Below are positions 26,168-40,700 of a DNA stretch of 64,000 nucleotides, piece after piece. A program made the translations under genes and the position numbers. Source of the stretch: Sapria himalayana (Eukaryota > Streptophyta > Magnoliopsida > Malpighiales > Rafflesiaceae). Below the pieces are notes generated by a model, which was given only the letters and a program-made list of their open reading frames with translations, was not told the DNA's origin and did not search any database. Each line of letters begins with the position of its first letter. Positions within the stretch are counted from its first letter, which is position 1. Location: NCBI GenBank assembly GCA_029783825.1, contig JAREIK010012081.1, positions 27,506 to 91,505 on the forward strand. Direction: 5' to 3'.

Positions 26168-27329
26168 TAATTTATAAATAGATAGAAGATAGAAATACAG
26201 ATAGTTTGAAAATAGATATAAGACAAATAGAAAGATAGGCATATAGTTAGATAGACTATTATACAGATAGATAGAATGATAGATAGATAGATCGAGATAT
26301 AGATAGACAAATAGACAAATGGGAAAATATACAGATTGATAGACAAATAGATAGATAGATTGATTGATTGATAAATAGACAAATAGACTTTTAAAAAGAT
26401 AGAGAGAAAGAGAGATAGATATATATATTGATATATAGATACATAGATATAGAGATTAATAAATAGAAAGATAGATAGATAAATAGATATATCGATTGAA
26501 AAACATAGAGACAAATAGACAGACAGACAAAAGATATAAAGATAGAAAAATAAACAAAAACACAGGTAGTCATTTAAATAGATAGACATATAGATTTATA
26601 TACAAATAGAAATATAGAAATATGGTAGATAGATTGATAGACAGATAGATTGATAGGCAGATAGATTGATAGATATATAGATTGAAAGATATAAAGATAT
26701 ATAGATAGATTGATAGAAGATAGATAGACAGAAGACAGAAGATAGATAGAAGACAGATAGATTGATAGATAAATAGATAGACAGATAGACAAATAGATAG
26801 ATACACATATAGATAGATAGATAGATAAACATATAGAAAGTTACACAGAAAGATAGACGACAAATAGGTTGTTAGATAGTCACATAGATATAGATAGATA
26901 GATAGATAGACAGATAGACAAATAGACAAATAGACAGTAGATAGATCGAAATATATAAAGATAGTTAGATAGACAAATAGAATGATTGACAAAAGATAAG
27001 TACATAGATATACATATAGTCAGATAAACATATAGACAAAAAGGCAGATGGATAGATAGACAAGTAGATAAATACATAGTTAGACATATAGAAAGATAGC
27101 CAGATAGATAGACACATAGATAGAAAGATAATTAAATAGTTATATAGACAAATAGATAGTTAGATATATAGACAGATAGTTAGATAGATAGATAGACAGA
27201 TAGATAGAAAGAAAGATAGTCAGATAGACAGATACACACAGACACATAGACAGATAGATATATAGGTAGATAGAAAGATAGATAGATAGACAAATATATA
27301 GATAGAAAGGTAGATAGATAGATAGATAG

Positions 27330-27360
<31 letters not shown>

Positions 27361-28480
27361 AATAAAAATACAGATAGAAATAAAGATAGACAAATATACA
27401 GATAGATAGATAGATAGAAAAATTGAGATAGACAGAAAGATTGATTAACAGATAGATATAGAAATATAAGATAGATAGGCAGATAGAAAAATAGACTGAT
27501 AGACAAACAGAGAGATAGATAGAGGGAGAAAAAAGATAGATAGACAGACAGAAAGACAGATAGACAAACAGACACATAGACAAATATACAGATGTATAGA
27601 TAGATAGACAGACAAATAGATAGATAGATAGATATAGATAGAAAAGAAAATAGAGGATAGAATTATAAATATAGACATTTATAGAGATTGAAAGATAGAC
27701 GTATACACTAATAGAAAGATAAATAGTTAGATAGATAGATTAAGAGATAGACAGATAAATAGACAGACTGACAGATAGATGGATAGATTGATTTACATAT
27801 TGACAGATAGACATATAAAAATATAAATTAAGAGATAGACATGTGGATTGACAGATAGAAAGATACGTAGATCGATCGATAGATACATAAATAGATAGAA
27901 AGACAAATAGATAGATAGATAGATAGAGGGAATGACAGATAGATAGATAGATAGACAGATAGATATATATAGAAGATAAATAGACAAGAAAACATATAAA
28001 TAGATAAACATATAGATAGAACATTAGATAGATAGTATGATTAATAGATAGACATATAGGTATATAGCCAGATATATAGATAGACAGATAGATAGATAGA
28101 CAAATAGACAGATAGATACACAAATAGATAGATAGACCGATAGACAGAAAAAAAAATAGATACAAGATAGATTGAAAGATAGACCAGATAGACAGATAGA
28201 CATAATATAAATAGAAAGATAGGCAGATAGATAGATATAGATCTAGACGGATATACATACATGCCATACAGATAAACAGATAGATAGATAGACAGATAGA
28301 TAGAAAGATAGATTGACAAATAGACAAAAAGACAAAAAGGCAAATAGATAGATATACAGATAGACCATTAAAAAATAAGAAAGATAGATAGATAGATAGA
28401 TAGATGACAGACAGATATACAAGCAAAAGATAGATAGACATAAAGATAAACAAAAAGACTGATAGTCATTTAGAGAAATA
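25090..28480. repeat. Higher-order repeat of about 1 kb within the GATA array
   Basis: Three non-tetranucleotide anchors recur in fixed order and orientation. TAGCCAGATA or variant: 25103, 26111, 28065. AAGTCAAATAGAAAGATAG or variant: 25204, 26220, 28206. AGTCATTTAGAGA or variant: 25561, 26568, 28464. The first interval is 1007-1016 bp by all three anchors; the second is 1896-1986 bp, about two units, so one copy between is decayed or rearranged. Each AGTCATTTA is preceded by a stretch with ACAAAAAGAC or similar. Further lone AGTCATTTA words occur at 11171, 12254 and 30814. Confidence 0.72.
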
Positions 28481-30751
28481 GATAGATAAACATACACAAA
28501 TAGAGATATAAAAATATTTTTACATATATAGATAAATAGAAAGATTGATAGATAGATAGATTGAAAGATAAGTAGATATATAGAAATATAGACTGACATA
28601 AGATAGATAGATAGAAGATAGATAAAAAGATAGACAGATAGACCGATAGATAGATAGACAGATAGATAGATAGATAGACAGATAGAAAAATAGACAGATA
28701 GATGATTGACATATTGATAGATAGGCAGATAGATAGATAGATAAACAAATAGATAAATAGACAAATTTGTAGAAGATAGTTCAAAATATATAATGATAGA
28801 TGGATAGACAAATAGACAGATAGATAGAAGACATGTAGATAAATAAACATATATTCAGATAGACAAATAAAAAAAAATTATATAGATAGATAAATTGATA
28901 GATAGATAGTTAGACAAATAAAATGATAAACAAATAAATAAATAGATAGACAAAAAGATAGATAGATGGATAGATATAAAGACAGATATATTGATAGATA
29001 GATAGATACATAGAATCATATATAGATTGATTGATTGATTGACAAATAGATAGATAAATAGATAGATAGTTAGATAGATAGATAGACAGACAGATAGATA
29101 GCTAGCTAGATAGATAGATAGATATATAGATAGATAGATAAATATATAGAGAAATATATATATAGAAAGAAAGATAGATAGATTTACAAAGATATAGATT
29201 GATAGAAAGATAAATAGATAAAGAGATAAGATAGACAAATAGACATATATATAGATAGATAGATATATAGATAGAAAGATAGTTAGAAAGATAGATAAAA
29301 GATATATAGAAAGAATGAAAGAGAGATAGATAGATAGACAGACAGATTGATTGATTGACAGATAGATAGACAGTCAAATAAAAGACTAGTAGATTGACAA
29401 ACAGAAAGTCAGATAGACTATAAACATTCACAAATAGATATATATACTATTAGACATACATAAAGATAGATAGATAAAGAGATAGATAGATTGATAGATA
29501 AGTAAGTAATTTTAGAAAAGATTGATAGATATTTATACATATAGAAAGATAGACAAATACACAAATAGATAGATAGATAGTCAGCTAGATAGATATATAG
29601 ATAATTAGATTAATAGATATACAAACAGATAGAAAGAAAGATAGATATATAGACAGATAGATTGAAAGATTTACATATTGACTGATAGATATATATAGAA
29701 AAAAATACTGAGAGATAGAAAGGTAGATAGGCAGATGATTGATTGATAGACAAATATGCATATAAATAGATATTTAGATTGATTGATTGTCAGATTGACT
29801 AAAGATATATAGACATATAGATAGATTGATTGATTGACAGATAGTAGGCAAATAGACATATATACATATAGATTGATAGACAAATAGATATATAGATTAA
29901 CATATAGAGAGATAAATAGATATGCATTTAGACAAATAAACAGATAGACAAGTATATAAAGATAGATAGAAAGATAGACGAATATATAGATAGATAGGTA
30001 AATAGATAGATAGATAGACAAATAGACAGATAGAAAAATATACAAATAGACAGATATAAAAATAGATAGATAGATTGATATAAAAATAGATAGATATACA
30101 ATTAGATAAATAGATAGAGAGATAGATAGATAGATAGACCAAAGATAGATATACAGATAGACAGATAGATAGATAGACAAATGGATAGATAGAGAGATAG
30201 ATAGATAGAGAGATAGATAGATAGATAGATAGATAATCAAATAGATAGGAAGATATATCAATAAACAAATAGAAAGATAGACAAATAGATAATTAAATAG
30301 ATAAATAGAAGATAAAAGGTAGACAAATAGTCAGATCACATATAGACATATGTATAGATTTATAGATAAATAGATATATAAATAGACAAATATATAAATA
30401 GTTAAACAGATAGCCAGAAAGCCAGATAGGTAGATAGATTGATAGATATATAGATAAATAGTAACATAGATAAATAGATAGAACAATTGATAGATGGAAA
30501 GATAGATAGATTGATAGATATATATACAACTAGATAGATACATACATAGATATATAGATTGATAGATTGATTGACAGTCAGACAAACAGACATATAGATA
30601 GACAAACAGACAAATACATAATTAAAAATACATACATACAGACACATAGACAAACAGGCAGACAAATAGACATATATATAGACACAAAAACCCACAAACA
30701 AATAGACAGACACATAGACACAGATAGACAGAGAGACAGACAGATAGACAT

Positions 30752-30785
<34 letters not shown>

Positions 30786-32069
30786 CAGCAAATTTAGGAT
30801 AGACATAAAGAGATAGTCATTTATAAAGATAGATATATAGGAAAACATACACATTGACAGACACACAAGTAGATAGATAGAATTATAGGAAAATATATAG
30901 ATAGAGGAATAGGCAATTAGGTAGATAAAAAGATAGGCAGATAGGAAGATAGGCAGAAATGCAGATAGATAGATAGATAGACAGACAGACGTATGGACAT
31001 ACATATAGAAATAAATATAGACAGACAAATAGACAGATAGATAGATAAATAAAAAAACATACAGACATACATATAGAAATAAAGATGGACAGACCGACAG
31101 AATGACAGACAAACAGATAGATTGAAAGATAGACAGACAGATAGATAGATAGATAGATAGACAGATAGATAGATATACAGATACATAGAGAGAAAGAAAG
31201 ACAGATAAACAAATAGGTAGATAGACAAATAGACAGAAAGTCAGAAAGACAAATAGACAGACAGATACATACATACATACATAGATAGATATACAGAAGA
31301 CAGATAGATATAAGATAAATAGATAGATATATAGATAGATAGATAGATTTATTTATTTATTTATAAATAGGTAGATCAAATAGACATATAGATAGATAGA
31401 TAGATAGACAGATAGATAGAAGATAAATAGATAGCTTGGTCAATTGATTAATAGATAGATAGATAGATAAGTAGATTAGATAGACAGATGGATAGATATA
31501 CAGATAGACAGATATACTGATAGAGAGATCGACATATAGACATTTAAACATATAGACAGATAGATAGAATGATAAATAGACAAATAGATAGATAGGCAGA
31601 TAGAGAGAAAGACATATAGATAGATAGAAAGTTTGACAGATAGCCAAATAGATAGATAGACAGACAGACATACAGACATACATAAAGAAATAAAGATAGA
31701 CAACCAGACAAATAGATAGATAGATAAATAGACAGACATATAGATGGACATACAGAAATAAAGACAGATAGACATCTATATAGACAGACATACATACATA
31801 TAGATAGACAGTCAAAAAGTTAGAGAGATAGACAAACATATAGAACAAAAATCAGATAGACAGACATTCTAACATACATATAGATAAATAGACTACCAAA
31901 TAGATAGATAGATAGATATATAGATAGATAAACATATAGATAGACAGACAGACAGACAAATAGATAAATAAATAGATACACTGATAGAAAGATTGGCATA
32001 TTGATATATAGATACATAGACAGATTGATAGATAAACAAATTAATAGATAGACATAGAGATAGATAAAT

Positions 32070-32071
<2 letters not shown>

Positions 32072-32114
<43 letters not shown>
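32072..32114. repeat. (AT)n microsatellite
   Basis: About 43 bp of uninterrupted alternating A and T, the longest AT run in the window, inside the GATA array. Confidence 0.95.
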
Positions 32115-32118
<4 letters not shown>

Positions 32119-32786
32119 AATTGATAGATTAAAAGATATACATATAGACAAAAAGGCTGATAGTCAGGTAGGCAAATAAATAGATAGATAGATATACAAA
32201 TAGATAGATAGATAGACATATAGACATATAGACAAATATATAGAGAGACATATAGACAAATAATTAGATAGAAAGATAGACAAAAAGACAGATAGACAAA
32301 AAGTCAAATAGACAAAAAGATAGACAGATAGATAAATAGATATACAAAGATAGAGAGATAGACAAATAGTCAGGTAGTTTGATTTAAAGTTAGATAGGTA
32401 GTTAAATAGTTAGATAGATATATTGTTCGATCAATCAATAGGTAGATAGATTGATAAATATCTAGATAGATAGGTAAATATATAGATAGATAGTTTGACA
32501 GATATATATATATAGTTAGATATACAGATAGATAGATAGATATGTTGATAGATAGGTAGAGTGACAAATAGACAGATAGATAAATCGAAAGATATATAGA
32601 TATATAGATAGATAGATAAATAGATAGATAGATAGACAAATAGATATATAGATAGATAGACAGATAGATATAAAGATGATTTATAGATAGAAAAATTGAT
32701 AGTTGAAAGATTGAAAGATAGATAGATAGACAGATAAAAAGATAGACTAACAGATAGATAGATAGATAGATTGATAGACAGACAGA

Positions 32787-32846
<60 letters not shown>

Positions 32847-33651
32847 TAGATAGATAAATAAATTGATAGAAAGATAAATAGATAGACAAACATACATAAC
32901 ATTATATAGATAAACATACAAACAGACAAAAAGACATACATACATTTAAAGATATAGATAGATATAAAAACAATCAAATAGACAAATAGACAGATAGATT
33001 GAAAGATATTTAGATAAAATGATAGACAGATAGACAGATAGTTAGATAGACAGATAGATAGATAGACAGATAGATAGATAGATTGTTTTATTGTTTGATA
33101 GATAGACATATAGATATAGATAGATAGGTAAATAGCTAGATAGAAAGAAAGAGAGAAAGATAGATAGATAGATAGATAGACTGATAGAAATATAAATAGA
33201 TAGATAGATAGATAGATAGATAAATAGATCGATAGATAGATATACATATAAACATATAGACAGATAGACAAATAAACATATAGATAGATGATAGATTAGA
33301 AGATAGATAGATAGACAGATAGATAAATTGATAGATAGACAAATTGATAGAGATATAGATACATAGATAGTTATAGACATATAAATAGATTGATATATAT
33401 ATATATAGATAAATAGATAGTGAGATAGACAAATAGGCAGACATATTTACATAAGACAAATAGTCAGATCAATAGAAAGATTGATAGATATATAGATAGA
33501 TAGATAGAAAATTTGATAGATAACAAGATAGATTGATAGATTTACATATACACATATAGACTAATATACAAATAAACAGATAGACAAATTTATAGATAGA
33601 AAGATTGTCAGATAGATAGATAGACAAATAGTCAAATAAATTGATAGATAC

Positions 33652-33682
<31 letters not shown>

Positions 33683-34002
33683 CACAGATAGATAATAGAC
33701 AAATAAATATAAAGATAAAAATACAGAAAGCTATATACGCAAATAAATAAATAAATAAACAGACAGACAAATATATATACACATAAACAAACAAACAAAT
33801 AGATAGACAGACATATAGATACAAATATAGATAAACAGACAGACAGATAGATATATAGATAAATAGATAAACAGACAAATAGATAGATAGATATACAGAT
33901 AGATATATAGATAGATATAAAGATTGACATATTGACAGATAAACATATAAACATATAGATAGATAGACAAATAGCTAGATATAATGTTTGACAGATAGAA
34001 AG

Positions 34003-34058
34003 ATAGATAGAATGATAGATAGAATGATAGATAGAATGATAGATAGAATGATAGATAG
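34003..34058. repeat. 12-bp tandem patch in the GATA array
   Basis: The 12-mer AATGATAGATAG is repeated about four times without error. Its period is three tetranucleotide steps, so it looks like a young slippage product inside old array. Confidence 0.9.
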
Positions 34059-35510
34059 ACAGATAGAATGATTGTCAAATAGACATATAGAAAGAAAGAT
34101 AGATAGATAGATATATAGATAAATATATATACAATTAGATATATAGACACATAAACAGATAGATATAATGATAGATTGACATATAGATAGAAACAAATTG
34201 AAGGATAGATCGATCGATAGATTGATAGATAGTCAGATACACATATAGATGGACACACAGATGGATAGATAGATGGATAGATAGATAGATAGATACACAA
34301 ATATATGGATAAATAGATTGATAGATAGATAGACATATAGTCAAATAGATAGATATATTGATAGACAGATACATAGATAGATAGAAAGAGAGATATAAAA
34401 AACAAATAGATAGATAGATACAAAGATAGTTGGATAGATTGATAAATGAATAGATAGATAGTTATAAGATAGATAGATAGAAGATTGATGATTGATTAAT
34501 ATATAAATTGGTAGACAAATACTAGATAGTAGATTGACAGATTGATAGAAGGTAGATAAACACAATCACAAATAGTCAGATAGACATATAGATAGATAGA
34601 TAGATAGATAGATAGACATTTAGACAGATTGATGGATAACCAGCTAGCCTAAAATGCAGATTGATAGATACATAGATGATAAACATATAGACAAATAGTT
34701 AGATTAACAGAAAGACATTTAATTAGATAGATAAATAGGCACATACATAGATTAACAAATATACAAATAGATAGGTAAGTCTATAGAAAGATAGTCAAAT
34801 AGATAGATAAAAAGATAGCTAGATAGTTAGTTAGTTAGTTAGATAGATAGATAGGTAGATAGGTAGAATATAGATAGGTAGAGAAATATATAGATAAAAA
34901 GATAGATAGAAAGATAGATAGGTAGTTAGATAGATAGACACATCGATAGATAGATAGATAGATAGATAGACAGATCGATAGATAGATAGATAGACAGATA
35001 GATAGATAGATAGATAGATAGATAAACAGAAAGATAGATAGACAAATAGATAGATAGATAGATAGACAAATAGATTGATAGATTGATTGATTGATTGAAT
35101 GATAGTATACATATAGACATAAAATTTATAGACATATAGCCAAATATAAAGATCGGCTGATAGATATATAGATAAATAGATAGAAAGATAAATAGATAGT
35201 TAGTTAGTTAGATAGATAAATATACACATATAAAGATAATAGATAGACAAATAGATATATAGACACATAGATAGATATACATATAGTCAAATAGATAGAT
35301 AGAAAGATATAAGACACACAGACAGATAGATTGATAGATCGATAGACAGATAGAATGATAGATAAATATATAGACACATAGATAGATAGATATATAAATA
35401 GTTATACAGATAGACAGATCAAGAGATCGACATATAGATAGATACACAAATAGATAGATAGGAAAATAGACAGATAGATACATAGATACAAAGTCATATA
35501 CATAAATAGA

Positions 35511-36020
35511 CAGCTATTATTGGGCAATTGTGATTCCATGGTTGTTATTTTAAGATACAAAAGAAGAAGAAACAACAAAACAACTAAACACCAAATGATA
35601 TATATATACAATCCACAATACAACCATTGTTGAATCAAAAAAAATGAAAAATAGAAACCAAAAATAATGTAGTTCATAGTTGCTCAGTACTACAAGCTAC
35701 ATCCACCAAAAAATACTTATGTGTTACAAATTAAACCAACAGAATCTTACAATATGTGTAGTGCATAAATAGTCATGATAATTCGCACAGATATAGAGAG
35801 AATAGAGAAGATGAACAGTTCTAGATCAAGAAAAATAGTAACTCAAAAAATAAAATAAAAAACATTTTATATTAAAATTTTCTCGATTCAATTAACCAAA
35901 GCAAGACCTCCGTTATTGTGCTACTGCTGCATCCTAGGCCTCTTAATAATTCATTTCCTACACTTACATGAAAATATTTAAATAGAAACATTTGTTTATA
36001 GAAACAAATTATCAAAACAA
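35511..36020. other. AT-rich island of unknown origin between GATA blocks
   Basis: About 510 bp of non-tetranucleotide DNA flanked on both sides by GATA array. I found no convincing inverted termini, target duplication or open frame. It contains A-rich stretches and one moderately GC segment near 35905-35945. It may be a decayed insertion, such as a SINE or solo LTR, or an unamplified remnant. Confidence 0.6.
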
Positions 36021-36258
36021 AAGATATACACCAGATAGAAAGATAGTCACATTGATAGATAGATAAGTAGATAGAAAGATAGACAGATATATAGATATAA
36101 AGATATACAGATATAAAGATATGTGTGTGTGTGTGTGTGTACTGATAGATAGATAGATAGACATATATATAAATAGATAGATAGACAGATATATATATAT
36201 ATATATATAGAAAGATAGATAGATAGATAGATAGACAACCAGATAAACAAAAGATCAA
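36021..36258 (-). repeat. GATA array stub left of the LINE
   Basis: GATA-polarity array with a (GT)n run at about 36120-36140 and a TA run at about 36190-36208. Its last 18 bases, AGATAAACAAAAGATCAA (36241-36258), are the left copy of the LINE target duplication. Confidence 0.9.
36241..36258. repeat. LINE target site duplication, left copy
   Basis: AGATAAACAAAAGATCAA. The copy after the LINE at 42901-42918 is AGATAAACAAAAGGTCAA, one mismatch in 18. Confidence 0.88.
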
Positions 36259-36402
36259 AAATTCAAACAGATTGCTCTCGAAAAACTTGGTATTGGGTTC
36301 TCGAAAAACCTTCGAAGGAACCGCGCCTCCTTCGTCTTCCTAGGAAAAGATTCTGTAATTTTTGTTGAGGAAGAAGTAAATTGCAAGCAAATTTTGAAGG
36401 CA

Positions 36403-37748
36403 ATGGATTTCTTAATTAATAAGAAATCATTTTCGGATTTTGTTAAGAGGAACGTGCCTCTTTCGTCTTCCTCGGACACTCAAGAAAAAAAAATATCGAG
36501 GAACCCTCGATATTTTTTTCTGCCGAAGACCTTCGAATGCTCTCTGAACATCACAAGCACACACTTGTGGGTAAATTCTCGCATGGTAGACCTCGTATTG
36601 ATGATATCCGCTCCTTCTTTGAAGCTTTGAAGCTCAAAGCTTTGATTAAAATCGGGCTCATAGAAGATAAACACGTGCTGATACAACTACATTTCGAAGA
36701 GGATTTCCATCGTCTATGGTTGAAAGGCGTCTGGTATATCATGGGCTATCCCATGAGAATGTTCAGATGGACCCCTAAATTCACGACGAAGGAAGAATCC
36801 TCCTTGGCCCCGGTATGGCTGCTGTTTCCCATGCTTCCGATTCATCTATTTGATAAGTATGCTTTATACCGTATTGCTTGTTTGCTTGGCTCTCCTCTTC
36901 TTCTTGATGGTGCTACTGCAACACTCTCTAGACCAAGTGTTGCACGTGTTTGTGTTGAGCTGGACTTACAGAAACCATTACCCAATCGTATCTGGATTGG
37001 AACTATAGATGGAGGGGGATTTTGGCAACAAATCATTCCAGAATACCTCCCTCCATTCTGCTCTTGCTGCAAAAAGATGGGTCATGGTTTAGAAGCATGT
37101 TTAGTGAACAAGAAAAGAATAGATGATAAGCTAAAACAAGAGGAAAGAGGAAAGGAAAGAAAAATGGCAGTAGGTAGAAGAGGAGATTTGATTTATCAAA
37201 TAAAACCACAGAATTCATACACTGCTCAATTAGAAATTCAGAATGGTAAGGTAGAAGAACTAAAATTAATTGAATATAACAAACCGAATATAGAAGATGA
37301 AAGGGTAGAAATAGAAGAGAGGAAGAGGAGGGAGTTGATTAGAAAAATTTCAGAATTAAATAAAAGAACTAGAGTTCAAATGAAAACTAATTTCCAAAAA
37401 AATAAAAGCTGGGCTGTCCTTGCTGAAGAGGACTCTGAGGAAGAATTTGAAATAAAAAGTTTGACCACCCTCTATACGGATGTGGAGGAAAATGAACTAA
37501 AGCAAAGAACAACTCAAGATGATATAAATATAGATAATTCTAAAGCAAAACAAAAAATGGGAAATAAAGATTAGGCAATTGAGGAGTTAAAAATAATGGC
37601 TATCCAAGTAAATAGAGAATGGAAAGTGGAGAAAGGAGGAGAATTAAGCTCACTTAAAAAACCAAGGAAAATGAAAAAACACTTAAATAAAATATATGAG
37701 ACCAAATACACTACTAGAGCGCAAGCTAAATCGATAAAGAATGTATAA
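36403..37748 (+). pseudogene. LINE ORF1, nucleic-acid-binding protein (DUF4283 + CCHC zinc knuckle), disrupted
   Basis: ORF1 proteins of plant L1 elements bind the element RNA. The start ATG at 36403 gives MDFLINKKSFSDFV, a plausible ORF1 N-terminus. The frame shifts by one at the run of nine A at 36485-36493; after it the frame runs through IFFSAEDLRML into the main block from 36537. There TLVGKFSHGRP, FHRLWLKGVWYI and FRWTPKF are typical of DUF4283. The zinc knuckle CSCCKKMGHGLEAC (C-x2-C-x4-H-x4-C) lies at 37059-37100, after SRPSVARVCVELDL. The C-terminus is a Lys/Glu-rich coil. A TAG at 37572-37574 interrupts it; the same frame then continues open to TAA at 37746-37748, overlapping the ORF2 ATG at 37741. 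Inactive because of one frameshift and one stop. Confidence 0.9.
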
Positions 37749-40700
37749 TTACATTTATTGGAATATAAGGCGAATTGCAAACTCCCCTTCAAGGAATAGA
37801 TTGAAAAAACTAATATACATGCATAAAATTAATCTTGTTTTAATAGCTGAACCGATGGTGGATAAAACTCAACTAGAATACTATAAAACTATTTTAGGAT
37901 TTAATCATAGTTACTCTAATAATAATGGTAAAATCTGGATATTGTGGAAAAATAATTTGGACATAAAAATATTAAAAGATACTAATCAATTAATAAACCT
38001 GAGTCTAAGTCAAAATGAAAATGAAATAATAACGCTAGTTTATGCCAAAAATAAAAAAGAGGAGAGAAAAAAATTATGGGAGGAAATGAGAAAAACTGCC
38101 CTAGAAAATAAGCCCTGGATAATAGGTGGAGACTTCAATACGGTTAGAAATTTTAATGAAAAGAAGGGTGGTAGATCACCAAATAAGAGAGGAATGGCTC
38201 AATTTAATGACACAATAAATAATACTAATCTAATAGAAGCCAAATTTAATGGCTCATCTTTCACATGGTGCAATAACTGGAAAAAGAAGGGCACAATATG
38301 GGCTAGATTAGACAGGGTCTTATTTAACCTTAAATGGTTAGAATAGTTTGGCTCTACAGAGGTTAATCATTTAAATAGATCCTACTCTAATCACAGTCCA
38401 TTATTGATTTCTGTTAAAAGAATAATTTAAACAAGAGGTTCTTTTAAATTTCAAAATTCTTGGTGCTTACATCATGAATTCTTGAATAAGATAAAGGACT
38501 CCTAGAATCTTGAAGTTTCAGGAAATCCGATTCAAATTCTAAATAATAAATTGAGTAGACTAAAGGTTGAATTAAAAAAGTGGAATAATGAAACATTTGG
38601 AAATATAATTAAAAATATAAAAGATGCAGAAGAGCTAGTACTAAAAAGTGAATTAAAATTTGAAACCGACCAAAGTATAATCAATAGAAGAACTCTTAGC
38701 AAGGCACAAGCGGAATTAAAATTAAAACTGTTAATGGAAGAAGCTTTCTAGAAACAAAAAGCGAAAATTAAATGGTTGAAAGAAGGAGATAAAAACACAA
38801 AATTTTTTCAAAAAGTGGCTAAACTAAAATCTCAAAAACATAGAATTAGGGGAATAAAAAACAATGAAAATGTATGGCTTGAAAAAGACTTAGATATAGA
38901 AAATTATTTTACAAAGTTTTTTGAGAATCACTTAGGTGGAATAAAAGAGCTAAAAGGCAACACACTTATACAAAATATAGCGAATAAAATTTCTTCAGAT
39001 GATAATAATATGCTAACAAAATTCCCTGAAGAAGAAGAAATTAGAAATGCAATTTTTAGTATGAATAAAGACAGTGCAGTTGGTCCAGATGGTTGGAACA
39101 ATTTCTTCTTTCAGATTTGGTGGGAAATAATAAAAAAAGATTTAGAAAAAGCCATAAATAGTATACTCTGTGGAGCTGATATAGGTAAGAAATGGCGTAG
39201 TTTTCATTTAATTCTCATTCCGAAAGTGGAAAATCCACAGAAAGGAGAGGACTTTAGGCCAATTAGTCTTTGTAATTCAATATATAAAATTTTAGCCAAA
39301 ATTCTACAAAATAGATTAGCATTGCTATTACCAAAAATTATTTCTGAAGAACAAACTGGTTTTATGAAAAATAGATTGATTATGGATAATATCTGCTTGG
39401 CAAAAGAAATGTGCAGAGAAATAGGTACTAAAACAAGAGGTAATAATGTATTAATTAAGCTAGATCTTTCCAAAGCATTTGATAGAGTTGAATGGAGTAT
39501 TCTCTGTTCAACGATGAGAAAAATGGGTTTCTCTGAGACATGGATAGATCTGATATACAGATGTATATCAAACACATGGGCTAGAATTATAACAAATGGG
39601 AAAGTAGGAAAGGAAACAAAACCAGTTAGAGGTTTAAGACAAGGTGACCTGCTATCGCCATCACTATTTAATATTTATCTAGAACTCTTGATAGTTAATC
39701 TTAAAAATAAAATGTTAAATGGTCTTATAGGTACTTTTAGACAGCCAAAAAACACACCCCTGGTAAGTTGTTTAGCATATGCAGATGATGTAATGATATT
39801 CACTAATGGATGCAGTAAATCATTAAGTAACCTGATAGATTTATTAAAATGCATGGAGGAAGAAACAAGTCAAAAATTAAACAAAAGAAAATGTCAATAT
39901 ATGATATCTTATAAAGCCCCAACTGCATTATCACATAGAATTAAAAATATCACAGGTTTCTCTCACAAAAAAGGAGAAATGATTTATCTAGGTTGCCCGA
40001 TTTATGAAGGAAAGTTCAAGACAGAATACTTAGCGCTTCTAATAAATAAATTAAAAAAGAAAATTGCAGGATGGAAAGTAGAATATCTAAGTATGGGGGG
40101 CAGAATAACCTTTATAAAATATGTTTTAGAAAGTTTAATAATGCATAATATTATGATCACGCAGCCTTCAATCAAATTTATAAAAGAAATTGAAAAAGAA
40201 TTAGCCAATTTTTTGTGGGGTAAAAAAGAGGGTAAACACAAACTTCATTGGAAAAAATGGAGAGATTTATGTTATCCTTTCCAAGAAGCTGGTTTAGGCT
40301 TTGTCAACATCATTGACTTAGCCAAAGCAGGGGCTAGCAAGAGATGGTGGAATTTAAAAGAAAATGAAAGCTTATGGTCTAAATTTATGAGGGCAAAGTA
40401 CTGCATAAAGGATGACATTAATAAAATAAAAAATAAAAGTAGGAGTTCACAGGTTTGGAATCAAATGCTTAAACAAAGAGATTTAGTGGAAAATTACTCT
40501 AAACAGACGAAAAAAGGATGGAGATGGACCTTATCTCCGGAGGGCACATTTTCGCTTAAAATAGTGAAAAATGTCTTAAGAAAAAAGAAAAAAGAACAAA
40601 TATTATTTAAATGGGCTTGGAATAATGACAATCCACAAAAAATTAAAACTTTTATGTGGAAAGTTTTATCTAATATTATCCCAATTGATAATAATTTAAA

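Larger units (their letters stand above)
24742..35510 (-). repeat. Degenerate GATA array, 10.8 kb
   Basis: Continuation of the GATA-polarity array interrupted by the CACTA element. It is the longest uninterrupted block in the window. It contains the best examples of the roughly 1-kb higher-order repeat (25.1-28.5 kb), pure AT runs (25775-25797, 26134-26166, 27330-27353, 32072-32114) and a 12-bp tandem patch at 34003-34058. Around 30.6-31.3 and 31.6-31.8 kb it is richer in GACA than GATA. No gene is visible. Confidence 0.95.

Noticed and set aside
30567..30767. Plus-strand frame rich in Asp-Arg-Gln-Thr inside a GATA block
   Set aside because: A by-product of GACA-rich array where TAG is locally absent; no gene-like property.
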